NCBI RefSeq assembly: GCF_000013365.1
Contig: NC_007778.1
Location: 124,001 to 188,000, forward strand
Length of the DNA stretch: 64,000 nucleotides
Origin: Rhodopseudomonas palustris HaA2
GTDB taxonomy: Bacteria > Pseudomonadota > Alphaproteobacteria > Rhizobiales > Xanthobacteraceae
Reading direction: 5' to 3'
Below the pieces are notes generated by a model that saw nothing but the letters and a program-made list of their open reading frames with translations, was not told the DNA's origin and searched no databases. Each line of letters begins with the position of its first letter. The stretch's first letter is position 1. Below are positions 51,990 through 61,453 of the stretch, piece after piece. The translations under genes and the position numbers were made by a program.

Positions 51990-52661
51990 CTACACGGGCG
52001 CCGGAACGACGAACTCGCGCAGACCGGCCGGTTCGGCCGCCAGCGTCGTCCGATCCACCGTCGACAGCGTCAGACCGTGCGTCGCGGCCACCGCGACGAT
52101 CGGCAGCACGACCGCGGCGAGATCGGCGCGGGCGATCATTCCATGCACGCGGGGATCGTCGTACAGCGCGCCGCTGCCGGTCGGCGCGCCGTCGGTCAGC
52201 CCGCCGGGGCGGATGATCGTCCAGTCGAGATCGAGCCGGCGCAGATGATCCTCGGCGCGGGTCTTGGCCTCGAGCACCGGCCCGATCGCGGCGATGATCC
52301 GGTCGGACGCGAATGGCCGGCTGTCGCCGCAGGCCAGCGAGGAGATCTGCACCAGCCGGCGCACGCCGCCGCTCACGGCCGCATCGGAAATCGCGTTGTT
52401 GCCGAACTCGTCGACCAGCCGCCCGTCCGGCAGCGCACCGCCGACGGTGGCGATGATCGCATCGGGCGCGACGCGCTTCACCACTTCGGCGACTTCTTCG
52501 GCCTCGGCGAGATCGACCACGGAGATCGCCGCGGCGTCGCCGAGGTCCTGCAAACGATCGGCGTTGCGGCCGGCGGCGTGCACGCTCCAGCCGATCGCGG
52601 CGGCCTGCGACACCAGTTGCCGACCGGTCCTGCCGGTCGCGCCGAAGATCAGAACTTTCAT
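51990..52661 (-). CDS. atypical SDR, NAD(P)H-binding, biliverdin/flavin reductase-like
   Basis: The 223-residue protein begins MKVLIFGATGRTGRQLVSQA, the GATGxTG nucleotide-binding turn of atypical SDRs. It ends with DLAAVVLPIVAVAATHGLTLS and the family motif WTIIRPGGLTDG. It is close in size and style to BLVRB-type reductases. Its position 60 bases after hutW in a heme-degradation locus suggests that it reduces a linear tetrapyrrole product (inference). A generic NAD(P)H-binding role is equally allowed by sequence. Confidence 0.7.
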   Translation of the reverse strand: MKVLIFGATGRTGRQLVSQAAAIGWSVHAAGRNADRLQDLGDAAAISVVDLAEAEEVAEVVKRVAPDAIIATVGGALPDGRLVDEFGNNAISDAAVSGGVRRLVQISSLACGDSRPFASDRIIAAIGPVLEAKTRAEDHLRRLDLDWTIIRPGGLTDGAPTGSGALYDDPRVHGMIARADLAAVVLPIVAVAATHGLTLSTVDRTTLAAEPAGLREFVVPAPV

Positions 52662-52721
52662 ACCAACCCGATCAGTCAGAGACGCGGTCGACCCGCTTGC
52701 GTGTTCGCAGCATAGCCGACG

Positions 52722-54146
52722 TCACGCAGATGCGCAGCAGCCCGATGTCGCAGCCTGCGTCGCCGATTGCAGTCCGGCGGACAGTCCGCTGGTCAGATTG
52801 CTGATCCAGAACGAACCGGCGCGATTGGGCCTAAAACCGTCGTGGCTGAGTTCGCCGAGGCCGCCCGCCGCCCAATTCGCCAGCAGCGGCGCCACCGCTG
52901 CGCGGAAACCCGGCCGCAGCGCCTCGATCGCGGCGAGGTCGAGACGTCCGGCTTCGAGGCCGGCCGCGATCATCGCGTGGGCGGCGTGATCGGCCGGCAC
53001 CTGCGCCAGCCCTTCGACCGGCGCACGCTGCTGCGCGATCATGTCGCGGCGTTGCGCGATGTCGATGACGTTGCGCCAGCGATAGCCATGAGCCTGGCCG
53101 CCCGCACCCGCCCCGAACGGCAGGCAGGCGACGCCGCGCTTGATCGCCGCATTGTAGCGGTTGAACTCGCGCGCCGAGCGCACGAGGTGCGACTGCGACA
53201 CCTGCAGCCAGCCCCGCCCCGCCAGCCGCTCGACCGCTTCCGCATAAACGCGCGCCTGCACGCCGGGCGCCGCCGGCGGCGCCAGCTTGCCGTTCTCGAT
53301 CGCGCGCGCCATCGGCCCGCCGGGAAACATATTGAGCGCATAGAGCGTGACGCCGTCGAGCCCGAGCCGATCGACGATCTCGATATCGTTCGCCCAAATG
53401 TCGTCGGTCTGTCCCGGCAGGCCGTAGATCAGATCGCACACCACCGCGGTGCGGCCGAGCGCCACCAGATCGGCGAGAAACGACTGCACCTCGGGACCCG
53501 CGAGCTTGCGGCCGAGCCGGCGCCGCACCTGCGTCGAGAACGTCTGCACCCCAATCGACAGCCGGGTCACGCCGGCGTCCGCCACCTTCTCGGCCTTCGC
53601 CAGATCGAAGCCGAAGCCGCGACCTTCGAGCGTGATCTCGCAGTCGCTCGTCAGCGGCAGATAGCGGCGCAGGCCCTCGACCAGGCGCGCGAGATCGTCG
53701 GCCGCGAGCGCCGACGGCGTGCCGCCGCCGAGATACACCGCGTCGATCGGCGCCGACGCGATCAGCGGGGTGGAGGACCGCGCCGCGAGTTCGGCGAGCA
53801 CGTCGTCAACATAAGCGGGACCGGCCTCGGCGCGCCAGACGTTCTGGAAGAAGCCGCAGAACAGGCAATGCGTCTGGCAGAACGGCACGTGCACATAGGC
53901 GACCGCGGTCTCGTTGCGGAGCGTCGCGAAGATCCGCGCGAGCACCGCCTCGACATCGTCGCCGTCGACCGGCCGGCTGCCGCGCCATGGCGGCGAGAAT
54001 GAGCGCTTCGCGAACGCCTCGGTCAAGGCATCGCAGCCGATCCGCACGAAGTAATCGCTGATCTGCAACGCCGCGGCCGCCGCCGGATGATGCCCGTGTC
54101 CGCCATGCGGCGCACCGCCGCTCGTCGTCGCACGCGCCATCGTCAT
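52722..54146 (-). CDS. hutW: radical-SAM heme-degradation enzyme HutW/ChuW-like
   Basis: The 474-residue protein starts at ATG 54146, with GAGGCGACGCC upstream. The radical-SAM cluster ligands are C90-x3-C94-x2-C97 (PFCQTHCLFCGF), followed by YLGGGTPS and RLSIGVQTFS, as in HemW-like proteins. The long C-terminal part (ALNMFPGGPMARAIENGKLAP, YNAAIKRGVACLPFGAGAGGQ) is the ChuW/HutW type that opens heme without oxygen using SAM. Residues 11-20 are GAPHGGHGHH, a His-rich stretch not expected in the family. It is divergent from hmuP. Being related to HemW, it could also be misnamed, but context favours heme breakdown. Confidence 0.88.
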   Translation of the reverse strand: MTMARATTSGGAPHGGHGHHPAAAAALQISDYFVRIGCDALTEAFAKRSFSPPWRGSRPVDGDDVEAVLARIFATLRNETAVAYVHVPFCQTHCLFCGFFQNVWRAEAGPAYVDDVLAELAARSSTPLIASAPIDAVYLGGGTPSALAADDLARLVEGLRRYLPLTSDCEITLEGRGFGFDLAKAEKVADAGVTRLSIGVQTFSTQVRRRLGRKLAGPEVQSFLADLVALGRTAVVCDLIYGLPGQTDDIWANDIEIVDRLGLDGVTLYALNMFPGGPMARAIENGKLAPPAAPGVQARVYAEAVERLAGRGWLQVSQSHLVRSAREFNRYNAAIKRGVACLPFGAGAGGQAHGYRWRNVIDIAQRRDMIAQQRAPVEGLAQVPADHAAHAMIAAGLEAGRLDLAAIEALRPGFRAAVAPLLANWAAGGLGELSHDGFRPNRAGSFWISNLTSGLSAGLQSATQAATSGCCASA

Positions 54147-54334
54147 CGGCGTCGCCTCGCACCGGAAGCGACCGCATCGATCGCGATCGGCCACGATGCG
54201 GGTCCGCGCACGAGCGCGCGCAGATGCGCACGCAGGTAACTGGCCAGCACGACCATCCTGAATTCCAATCAGATCATCGGTGATGGGCTGGCGGGCGCTG
54301 CGACTGCAGGGGGCTGGCTGGCCAAACAAACTCG

Positions 54335-54360
54335 CGACAATCACGCCGAGCGGATTGTCG
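54335..54360. promoter_or_regulatory. 8-bp perfect inverted repeat in the hutW-hmuP gap
   Basis: CGACAATC (54335-54342) and GATTGTCG (54353-54360) are perfect inverted repeats with a ten-base spacer, about 190 bases upstream of hutW and 130 upstream of hmuP. It could be an operator for an unidentified regulator. Confidence 0.4.
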
Positions 54361-54411
54361 TCAACCAAACTTGACGGCGGCGCCGTCGCGCGTCAAGCGG
54401 ACCCGAGCCGG

Positions 54412-54455
54412 TTTAAAGTGATTGTAAGACACAATCCGGCGGCAGCGCCTATATT
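54412..54455 (+). promoter_or_regulatory. Irr-box-like site and promoter of hmuP-hmuTUV
   Basis: TTTAAAGTGATTGTAAGA at 54412-54429 closely matches the site in front of hmuR. TATATT at 54450-54455 is a good -10 element, and the box overlaps the expected -35 position, 37 bases before the hmuP start. Binding here could control both hmuP and, on the other strand, hutW. Confidence 0.6.
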
Positions 54456-54491
54456 GGATCGGACCCAGGCTCGACGACCGAGACGGCTTCC

Positions 54492-54689
54492 ATGACCGCA
54501 CAGACTGATAACAAGAATCCCACCGCCAGCGCGGCTGACCCGGCCGCCGAACGCGCCGTCAGCATCGTCGGCAATCAGCTCGAGAGCCGCGAGCTGTTTT
54601 CGCTGGGGCGCGAGATCGTCATCGCTCACGGCGGCGACAGATACCGGCTTCGCCTGACCTCCCAGAACAAGCTGATCCTGACGAAATGA
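54492..54689 (+). CDS. hmuP: HmuP (HemP family) regulator of heme uptake
   Basis: The 65-residue protein has a variable N-terminus and the conserved HemP C-terminus ELFSLGREIVIAHGGDRYRLRLTSQNKLILTK. In Bradyrhizobium the HemP-family protein HmuP is a coactivator needed with Irr for expression of heme-uptake genes (established for that genus). The gene starts at ATG 54492 and its stop overlaps the hmuT start by four bases. A regulator at the head of its own target operon suggests feedback control. Confidence 0.93.
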   Translation: MTAQTDNKNPTASAADPAAERAVSIVGNQLESRELFSLGREIVIAHGGDRYRLRLTSQNKLILTK

Positions 54690-55657
54690 TCGCCGCAATC
54701 CTTTCAAAGCCCGCGCGCTACGCGATCGTCTCGCTGCTGGCGTCGACCGTCGTCACAGCGAGCCCCGGCCTCGCCGGCGACATCGCGGTGCGCGACGCGC
54801 TCGGCCGTGAGGTCGTGATCGCCGACACCTCGCGCACGCTGTCGATCGGTGGCGCCATCACCGAAGTTCTCGTCGCCCTCGGACTCGAACAGCGCATCAC
54901 CGGGATCGATTCGACCAGCACCTATCCGCCGACGGCGGTGAAGGACAAACCGAATGTCGGCTATCTGCGGCAACTGTCCGCCGAAGGCGTGATCGGGCTG
55001 AACCCGACGCTGATTCTGGCGATGGACAGCGCCGGCCCGAAGCAGACCATGCAGGCGATCGAATCGGCGAAGATTCCGCTGGTGCTGATTCCGGAGAAAC
55101 TCACCGAGCAGGGACTGCTCGACAAGATCCGGCTGATCGGCCATGCCATGAACGCCGATGCGTCCGCGAACTGTCTCGCGACCGCGGTCGCCGAGGATTT
55201 CGATCAGCTCCGCCAGCTCAGGGCGAAGATCGACCGGCCGCTGCGGGTGATGTTCGTGATGTCGCTGGTCAATGGCCAGGCGATGGCGGCCGGCCGCAAC
55301 ACCGCGGCCAACGAGATCATCGAACTGTCCGGCGGCGTCAATGCCATCGACGGCTATGACGGCTACAAGTCGATCAACGACGAGGCAATCGTCGCGGCGA
55401 AGCCCGACGCGGTGCTGACGATCAGGCGCAGCCGCGACACCTTCGAGGCCGACGCGTTCTACGCCCATCCCGGCTTCGCGCTGACGCCGGCCGCGAAGAA
55501 CCGCGTCTTCGTGGCGATGGACGGGCTGTATCTGCTCGGCTTCGGCCCGCGCACTCCGGCCGCCGCGCGCGACGTCGCCGCGACGCTGTATCCGCAGCTC
55601 GCGAGCCAGGCCGGCGACTTCAAGCCGAAGGCGGCGTCGGCCGTTTGCCGCCCATGA
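54686..55657 (+). CDS. hmuT: periplasmic heme-binding protein HmuT
   Basis: The 323-residue protein has a signal peptide (YAIVSLLASTVVTASPGLAG). The mature type III binding fold begins DIAVRDALGREVVIADTSRTLSIGGAITEVLVALGLEQRITGIDSTSTYPP. Two lobes joined by a long helix, and the RTPAAARDVAATLYP ending, are typical of HmuT. YLRQLSAEGVIGLNPTLIL carries the tyrosine used for heme ligation in HmuT-like proteins. It is coupled to hmuP and hmuU by four-base overlaps. Confidence 0.93.
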   Translation: MIAAILSKPARYAIVSLLASTVVTASPGLAGDIAVRDALGREVVIADTSRTLSIGGAITEVLVALGLEQRITGIDSTSTYPPTAVKDKPNVGYLRQLSAEGVIGLNPTLILAMDSAGPKQTMQAIESAKIPLVLIPEKLTEQGLLDKIRLIGHAMNADASANCLATAVAEDFDQLRQLRAKIDRPLRVMFVMSLVNGQAMAAGRNTAANEIIELSGGVNAIDGYDGYKSINDEAIVAAKPDAVLTIRRSRDTFEADAFYAHPGFALTPAAKNRVFVAMDGLYLLGFGPRTPAAARDVAATLYPQLASQAGDFKPKAASAVCRP

Positions 55658-56739
55658 CGGTGATGGAGATCGGACGCCGGCGGGTGGCGAGGTCGTTCCG
55701 GCCGCGCTCCGGCGTCACCCTGGCGGTGTTGCTCGTGTTGCTGCTGATCTGCCTGGCGCTGGCGCTGACCGTCGGCGCCGCCGGCATTCCGCTGTCGCGC
55801 CTGCCCGCCGCGCTCGGGCTGCTGCCCGCCGCCGATGCCGGGCCGATGGCGGCGCGCGATCAAATGGTGTTGTGGTCGATCCGGCTGCCGCGCATCCTCA
55901 CCGCCGCGATCGTCGGCAGCCTGCTGGCGGCATCGGGCGCGCTGATGCAGGGGCTGTTCCGCAATCCGCTGGCCGATCCGGCGCTGGTCGGCGTCTCCAG
56001 CGGCGGCGCGTTCGCGGCCGCGTCGTCGATCGTGCTGCTCGATCATGCGCTCGGCGACAATCTGCGCTTCCTGCAGGATCATCTGCTGCCTGTCGCCGCT
56101 TTCGCCGGCTCGCTGGTCACCACCATCGCGCTGTACCGGATCGCCAGCCGCGCCGGCCGCACCTCGATCGCGCTGTTCCTGCTCGCCGGCCTCGCCATCG
56201 CGGCCATCGCCAATGCGGGGATCGGCGTTCTGGTGTATCTCGCCGACGACCGGCAGTTGCGCGACATCACCTTCTGGATGATGGGATCGCTCAGCGGCGC
56301 CAACTGGGCCAAGGCGTCGTCGACCGCGCTGGTGCTGCTGATCGCGCTTGCGGTGTTCGTCAAGGTCGCGCGCCATCTCGATCTGCTCGTACTCGGCGAG
56401 TCGGAGGCGTTTCACACCGGCGTCGACGTCGAACGGCTGAAGCGCCTGTCGATCGTGCTGGTGTCGCTGATGACCGGCGTCGCGGTCTCGGTCTGCGGCG
56501 TGATCGGCTTCGTCGGCATTGTGGTGCCGCATCTGCTGCGGCTGTTGATCGGCCCGTCGCACCGGCTGCTGCTGCCCGCCTCTGCCTGCCTCGGCGCGGT
56601 GATGCTGGTCGCCGCCGACACCGTGGCCCGCACCATCGTGGCGCCGGCCGAGATGCCGATCGGCATTCTCACCGCGGCGATCGGCGCGCCGTTCTTCCTC
56701 GTCATCCTGCTGCGGCAGCGCAAGCTGGTCGGGCTGTGA
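55654..56739 (+). CDS. hmuU: heme ABC permease HmuU
   Basis: The 361-residue FecCD-type permease has about ten helices. Family motifs are IRLPRILTAAIVGSLLAASGALMQGLFRNPLADPALVGVSSGGAFAAAS, FWMMGSLSGANW and GVIGFVGIVVPHLLRLLIGPSHRLLLPASACLGAVML. The start is the ATG at 55654, overlapping the hmuT stop. It moves heme across the inner membrane with HmuV. Confidence 0.94.
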   Translation: MTVMEIGRRRVARSFRPRSGVTLAVLLVLLLICLALALTVGAAGIPLSRLPAALGLLPAADAGPMAARDQMVLWSIRLPRILTAAIVGSLLAASGALMQGLFRNPLADPALVGVSSGGAFAAASSIVLLDHALGDNLRFLQDHLLPVAAFAGSLVTTIALYRIASRAGRTSIALFLLAGLAIAAIANAGIGVLVYLADDRQLRDITFWMMGSLSGANWAKASSTALVLLIALAVFVKVARHLDLLVLGESEAFHTGVDVERLKRLSIVLVSLMTGVAVSVCGVIGFVGIVVPHLLRLLIGPSHRLLLPASACLGAVMLVAADTVARTIVAPAEMPIGILTAAIGAPFFLVILLRQRKLVGL

Positions 56740-57524
56740 GCACCGCGCTCGAGGCCCGCAAGGCCGGCTTTGCGACAGGCGGCGCGACGCTGGTCCACAA
56801 TGTCGATCTCGCCGTCGCACAGGGCGAGCTGATCGCTATCGTCGGGCCGAACGGCGCCGGCAAATCCACTTTGCTGCGGATGCTGTCGGGCGATCTGCGT
56901 CCGACCTCGGGCTCGGTCCGGCTCGGCGACCGCGAGCTGTCGTCCTATTCGCCGCGCGAACTGGCGGACCGGCGCGCGGTGCTGGCCCAGCATATCAATG
57001 TCAGCTTCCCGTTCACGGTCGAGGAGATCGTGCGGATGGGCACCGGCGATGTCGGCCATCGCAAGGCCGGCGCGCTGATCGACGCCGCGCTGCACGAGGT
57101 CGGGCTCGGCGAGTTTCGCTCGCGCGACATCACCACGCTGTCCGGCGGCGAGCAGCAGCGCGCGCATTTTGCCCGCGTGCTGGTCCAGCTCTGGAGCAGC
57201 GAAGCCGTGCGCGGCCCCGGCATCCTGCTGCTCGACGAGCCGACCTCGAGCCTCGACATCCGCCATCAGCTCGACCTCGCGCACACCGCGCGGCGCTGCG
57301 CCCGCAACGGCGCCACCGTGATCGCGATTCTGCACGATCTCAACCTGGCGACCCGCTTCGCGGAGCGCATCGTCGTGATGCATCGCGGCGCCGTCGCCGC
57401 CGACGGCCCACCGTCCACGGTGATGCGCCCGGAGCTGATCGGCGCCGTGTTCGACGTCGAACTGACGGTGCAGATGGATGCGTCAGGCAGCCCGTTCGTG
57501 CTGCCGGAGCTGACGCGGGCGTAG
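56736..57524 (+). CDS. hmuV: heme ABC ATPase HmuV
   Basis: The 262-residue ATPase starts at GTG 56736, overlapping the hmuU stop by four bases. It shows Walker A GPNGAGKST, the HmuV marker FPFTVEEIVRMG, signature LSGGEQQRAHFARVL with the insertion SSEAVRGPGILLL before Walker B DEPTSSLD, and H-loop ILHDLNLA. It is the last gene of the heme operon. 36 bases separate it from the convergent export operon. Confidence 0.95.
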   Translation: MSTALEARKAGFATGGATLVHNVDLAVAQGELIAIVGPNGAGKSTLLRMLSGDLRPTSGSVRLGDRELSSYSPRELADRRAVLAQHINVSFPFTVEEIVRMGTGDVGHRKAGALIDAALHEVGLGEFRSRDITTLSGGEQQRAHFARVLVQLWSSEAVRGPGILLLDEPTSSLDIRHQLDLAHTARRCARNGATVIAILHDLNLATRFAERIVVMHRGAVAADGPPSTVMRPELIGAVFDVELTVQMDASGSPFVLPELTRA

Positions 57525-57560
57525 CACGCGGCTCGCCTCCTTGCCGACCCGACCCCCGCC

Positions 57561-58676
57561 TCACGCCGCCAGAAATCGCCGGAACTGGCGCAGCGCCAGA
57601 GCGAACAGCACCGCGCCGATCGCGAACAGCGCCGCGAGCTGCGGCCAGACCACGTCGAGGCCGGCGCCGCGAAACAGCACCGCTTGCGCCAGCGAGACGA
57701 AATGCGTGTTCGGCGCGATCAGCATGATGTCCTGAATGATCTGCGGCATGCTTTCGCGCGGCGTCATTCCGCCCGAGAGCGCCTGCAGCGGCAGCAGGAT
57801 CAGCATCAGCAGCAGGCCGAACTGCGGCATGGTGCCGGCCGCGGTCGCGAGAAAGATCCCCATGCAGGTGGTGGCGAACAGTTGCAGCGCGGTGCCGACC
57901 AGGAACAGCGCCACCGAGCCGTACACCGGGACCGCCAGGATTCCCTGCACGACCACGAACAGCGCGAAGCTCGAGGCCAGCAGCACCACCGCGCCCATCG
58001 ACCAGATCTTGCTCACCATGATCTCGAACGGGGTGACCGGCATCACCAGCAGATGCTCGATGGTGCCGTGCTCGCGCTCGCGGATCAGCGCCGCGCCGGT
58101 GAGGATGATCGACAGCATGGTGATCGACGAAACCAGCTGATTGATCGCGCCGAACCAGCCTTTGTTGAGCTCGGCGTTGAACCGCACACGGAGCGCCTGT
58201 TCGACCGGGACGGTGGTGGCGGCGCGATGCTTGGCGAGGAATTCGTCGACCTCGCCGGTGACGATCGACTGCACGTAGCCGCCACCCGAAAAGGCCTGGG
58301 TCATCCGCGTCGCGTCGACGTTGAGCTGGATGGTGGGCGACTTGCCCGCCAGCAGATCGCGCTGGAATTCCGGCGGAATGTCGAGCGCGAAAGTGTCGAG
58401 CCCGGCGTCCATCCGGGCATCCATCTCGCGTTGGTCGATCAGCTTCGGGATCGAGAAATAGGGCGGGTTGAACGCCGTGACGATGCGCTGCGAGACCGGC
58501 GACTGATCCTCGTCGACGATCGAGATCGCGGCGTGATTGAGCGTCTCCGGCAGCGCGGTGGAGCCGCTGTAGATCGAGAAGGTGAACGAATAGACGATCA
58601 GCGCCAGCATCATCGGATCGCGCAGCAGGCCGCGCAATTCCTTGACGCCGAGTTCGACGATGTTGGCGATCCGCAT
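57561..58676 (-). CDS. ABC-2 type permease, YhhJ/YbhR-like
   Basis: The 371-residue permease starts at ATG 58676, sharing one base with the RbbA-like stop. TM1 (LALIVYSFTFSIYSG) is followed by a large periplasmic domain (residues 45-180) and five C-terminal helices. The ABC-2 motif is LIREREHGTIEHLLVMPVTPFEIMVSKIW. The C-terminal LPLQALSGGMTPRESMPQIIQDIMLIAPNTHFVSLAQAVLFRG is typical of exporters paired with RbbA and HlyD-like proteins. It probably forms a heterodimer with the permease domain of the upstream gene. Confidence 0.9.
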   Translation of the reverse strand: MRIANIVELGVKELRGLLRDPMMLALIVYSFTFSIYSGSTALPETLNHAAISIVDEDQSPVSQRIVTAFNPPYFSIPKLIDQREMDARMDAGLDTFALDIPPEFQRDLLAGKSPTIQLNVDATRMTQAFSGGGYVQSIVTGEVDEFLAKHRAATTVPVEQALRVRFNAELNKGWFGAINQLVSSITMLSIILTGAALIREREHGTIEHLLVMPVTPFEIMVSKIWSMGAVVLLASSFALFVVVQGILAVPVYGSVALFLVGTALQLFATTCMGIFLATAAGTMPQFGLLLMLILLPLQALSGGMTPRESMPQIIQDIMLIAPNTHFVSLAQAVLFRGAGLDVVWPQLAALFAIGAVLFALALRQFRRFLAA

Positions 58677-61453
58677 CACTTGGCCTGTTTCTGGAGCAGC
58701 GCGGCGCCGAGGCCGAACAGCAGCGGCACCGCGATCAGCAGCGGGACGAAGGACCCCCACATCTGTTCGAAGCCCAGCCCCTTCGAGAACGCGCCGCGCG
58801 TGATGTCGACGAAATAGGTGGTCGGATAGATCTTGCCGATGAACGCACCGGCGCCCTGCAGCGACGAAACCGGATCGATCAGGCCGGAGAACTGGATCGC
58901 CGGGATCAGCGTCAGCAGCGTGGTGCCGAAGATCGCCGCGATCTGGCTGTTCATGAAGGTGGACAGCAGCAGGCCGAGCGCGGTGGCGAACACGACGTAG
59001 AGCAGCGCGCCCGTGCCGAAGGCCAAGAAGCTGCCGGTGAACGGCACCCGGAACACCACAATCGCGAACGCCGTCAGCATCACGAAATTCAGCATCGCCA
59101 GCACCACATAGGGCAGTTGCTTGCCGATCAGGAATTCCAGCCGCGTGGTCGGCGTCGCGTAGAAATTGATGATCGAGCCGAGCTCCTTCTCGCGCACCAC
59201 GCTGAGCGCTGCGAGCATCGCCGGAATCATCAGCAACAGCAGCGGAATCACCGCGGGCGCCATCGCCACCACGCTCCGGATGTCCGGATTGTAGCGATAG
59301 CGCATCGCGATCTGGAAGCTGCCGGCGGTCGCGGCATCGCCGTAGAGCTCGCTTGCCTTCCGCTTGAGCCAGCCGAGATGCATCGCCTGCGCGTAGCCGC
59401 GCGCGGTTTCCGCCCGCGACGGCATCGCGCCGTCGATCCAGGCGCCGACCTCGACCGAACGGCCGCGCGAGACGTCGCGGCCGAATCCCGGCGGGATCTC
59501 GATCGCCATCGTCAGCTCGCCGCTGCGCATCCTGCGGTCGAGATCGGCGTAATCGGTGATCGGGCGCTGCTCGGCGAAATAGCGCGAGCCCGCGATGTCG
59601 AGGATGTAGTCGCGGCTGATCGCAGTGTCGTCGCGATCGAGCGCGGCGAAGGTCAGTTTTTCGACGTCGAGATTGATGCCGTAACCGAGCACGAACATCA
59701 GCACCACGCTGCCGATCAGCGCCAGCGTGGCGCGGATCGGATCGCGCTGCAGTTCGAGCGCCTCGCGCCGCGTATAAGCCAGCATCCGCCGCAGATCGAA
59801 CCAGGACGACGATGCCCGGGGCGGATGCGGGGCGTCCTCATCTGCTGCGGATGTGACTTGCGCGGCAGTGGTCTGCGGCGCCGATGGCGTCGCCGCGGTT
59901 CCGATCGCCTCCTCCAGATAGGCGATGAAGGCGTCCTCCAGGCTCGCCGCCGATCGGCTCGCGACGATCGCGCCCGGCGTGTCGCTGATCAGCACGCGGC
60001 CGGCATGCATCAGCGAAATGCGGTCGCAGCGCTCCGCCTCGTTCATGAAGTGGGTGGAAACGAAGATGGTGACGTTGTCGTTGCGCGACAGGTCGGACAA
60101 CATCTGCCAGAAGCCGTCGCGCGCGATCGGATCGACGCCGGAGGTCGGCTCGTCGAGGATCAGAATGTCGGGCGAGTGGATCATCGCCACCGCCAGCGAC
60201 AGCCGCTGACGGATGCCGAGCGGCAACTCATCCGGCAGCTTGTCGATCACCTCGGCGAGATCGAAGCGGCGCTCCATCTCGGCGATCCGCGGCGCGATCT
60301 TGGCGGGCTCCATCTGGAACAGCCGCGCGTGCAGTTCGAGATTCTGCCGCACGGTGAGTTCGGTGTAGAGCGAGAACGCCTGCGACATGTAACCGACGCG
60401 CCGGCGCACCGCCATGTCGTTCGGATCGACCTCGTTGCCGAACAGCTTCGCGGTGCCCTCGCTGGCCGCGAGCAGACCGGTCAGCATCTTCATCGTCGTG
60501 GTCTTGCCGCAGCCGTTGGAGCCGAGGAAGCCGAAGATCTCGCCCTGCTCGATCCGGAACGAGACGTCGTCGACCGCGGTGAAGTCGCCGAACCGCATGG
60601 TGAGATGTTCAGCCTCGATCGCGATGCCGGTCGTGCCGGTCGTGCGCGGCGGAATCACCACCTCGGCATGGCCGCGGCGCTCGTCTTCGGGCAACAGCGC
60701 GATGAAGGCGGCATCCAACGATTTGCCACCAGTTTGCCGCAACAGATCCGCAGGCGTTCCGGTCGCCAGCACCTGCCCGGCATTCATCGCCACCAGATGG
60801 TCGAAGCGCTCCGCCTCCTCCATGTAGGCGGTCGCCACGATCACGCTCATACCGGGGCGTTGCGCCCTGATGTCGTTGATCAATTCCCAGAACTGCCCGC
60901 GCGACAGCGGATCGACGCCGGTGGTCGGCTCGTCTAGGATCAGCAGATCCGGATCGTGGATCAGCGCGCAGCACAGCCCGAGCTTCTGCTTCATACCGCC
61001 GGACAGCTTTCCGGCAGGCCGCTCGGCGAACGGCGAAAGCCCGGTACTTTCAAGTAGTTCGGCGATCCGCGCGGCGCGCTCGCGACGGCCTTGGCCGAAC
61101 AGCCGGCCGAAGAAGTCGACATTCTCGAACACCGACAGCGTCGGATACAGATTCTTGCCGAGCCCCTGCGGCATATAGGCGATCCGCGGACACGTATCGC
61201 GGCGATGTGCGGCATCGGCGATGTCGCCGCCGAACACCTCGACGCGACCCTGCTGCACCGCGCGCGCCCCCGAGACCAGCGACAGCAGGCTCGATTTGCC
61301 GACGCCATCGGGACCGATCAGGCCGATCATGCAGCCCGACGGCAAATCGAGCGTGACGTCGTCGAGCGCCAGCGTCTTGCCGTAGCGCAGCGACACCGCG
61401 GCGAGCCGGACCACCGGCGCGCGCGCGTCCGTCCCGACCGCGGGATCACTCAT
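58676..61453 (-). CDS. rbbA: RbbA/YhiH-like fused ABC exporter (two ATPases plus ABC-2 permease)
   Basis: The 925-residue protein starts at ATG 61453. ATPase 1 (residues 15-240) has Walker [10 protein letters not shown], signature [15 protein letters not shown] and [12 protein letters not shown]. ATPase 2 (275-510) has GSNGCGKTT, a degenerate signature [15 protein letters not shown] and [10 protein letters not shown]. The last 370 residues are an ABC-2 permease with a large external domain and [27 protein letters not shown]. This matches E. coli RbbA, whose ribosome link was reported but whose transport role is unclear. It overlaps the HlyD-like gene by four bases. Confidence 0.92.
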   Translation of the reverse strand: MSDPAVGTDARAPVVRLAAVSLRYGKTLALDDVTLDLPSGCMIGLIGPDGVGKSSLLSLVSGARAVQQGRVEVFGGDIADAAHRRDTCPRIAYMPQGLGKNLYPTLSVFENVDFFGRLFGQGRRERAARIAELLESTGLSPFAERPAGKLSGGMKQKLGLCCALIHDPDLLILDEPTTGVDPLSRGQFWELINDIRAQRPGMSVIVATAYMEEAERFDHLVAMNAGQVLATGTPADLLRQTGGKSLDAAFIALLPEDERRGHAEVVIPPRTTGTTGIAIEAEHLTMRFGDFTAVDDVSFRIEQGEIFGFLGSNGCGKTTTMKMLTGLLAASEGTAKLFGNEVDPNDMAVRRRVGYMSQAFSLYTELTVRQNLELHARLFQMEPAKIAPRIAEMERRFDLAEVIDKLPDELPLGIRQRLSLAVAMIHSPDILILDEPTSGVDPIARDGFWQMLSDLSRNDNVTIFVSTHFMNEAERCDRISLMHAGRVLISDTPGAIVASRSAASLEDAFIAYLEEAIGTAATPSAPQTTAAQVTSAADEDAPHPPRASSSWFDLRRMLAYTRREALELQRDPIRATLALIGSVVLMFVLGYGINLDVEKLTFAALDRDDTAISRDYILDIAGSRYFAEQRPITDYADLDRRMRSGELTMAIEIPPGFGRDVSRGRSVEVGAWIDGAMPSRAETARGYAQAMHLGWLKRKASELYGDAATAGSFQIAMRYRYNPDIRSVVAMAPAVIPLLLLMIPAMLAALSVVREKELGSIINFYATPTTRLEFLIGKQLPYVVLAMLNFVMLTAFAIVVFRVPFTGSFLAFGTGALLYVVFATALGLLLSTFMNSQIAAIFGTTLLTLIPAIQFSGLIDPVSSLQGAGAFIGKIYPTTYFVDITRGAFSKGLGFEQMWGSFVPLLIAVPLLFGLGAALLQKQAK

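Noticed and set aside
52722-54146. Naming the radical-SAM gene hemN (coproporphyrinogen dehydrogenase)
   Set aside because: The C-terminal part and the heme-utilisation context fit HutW/ChuW better, and it has no heme-biosynthesis neighbours.
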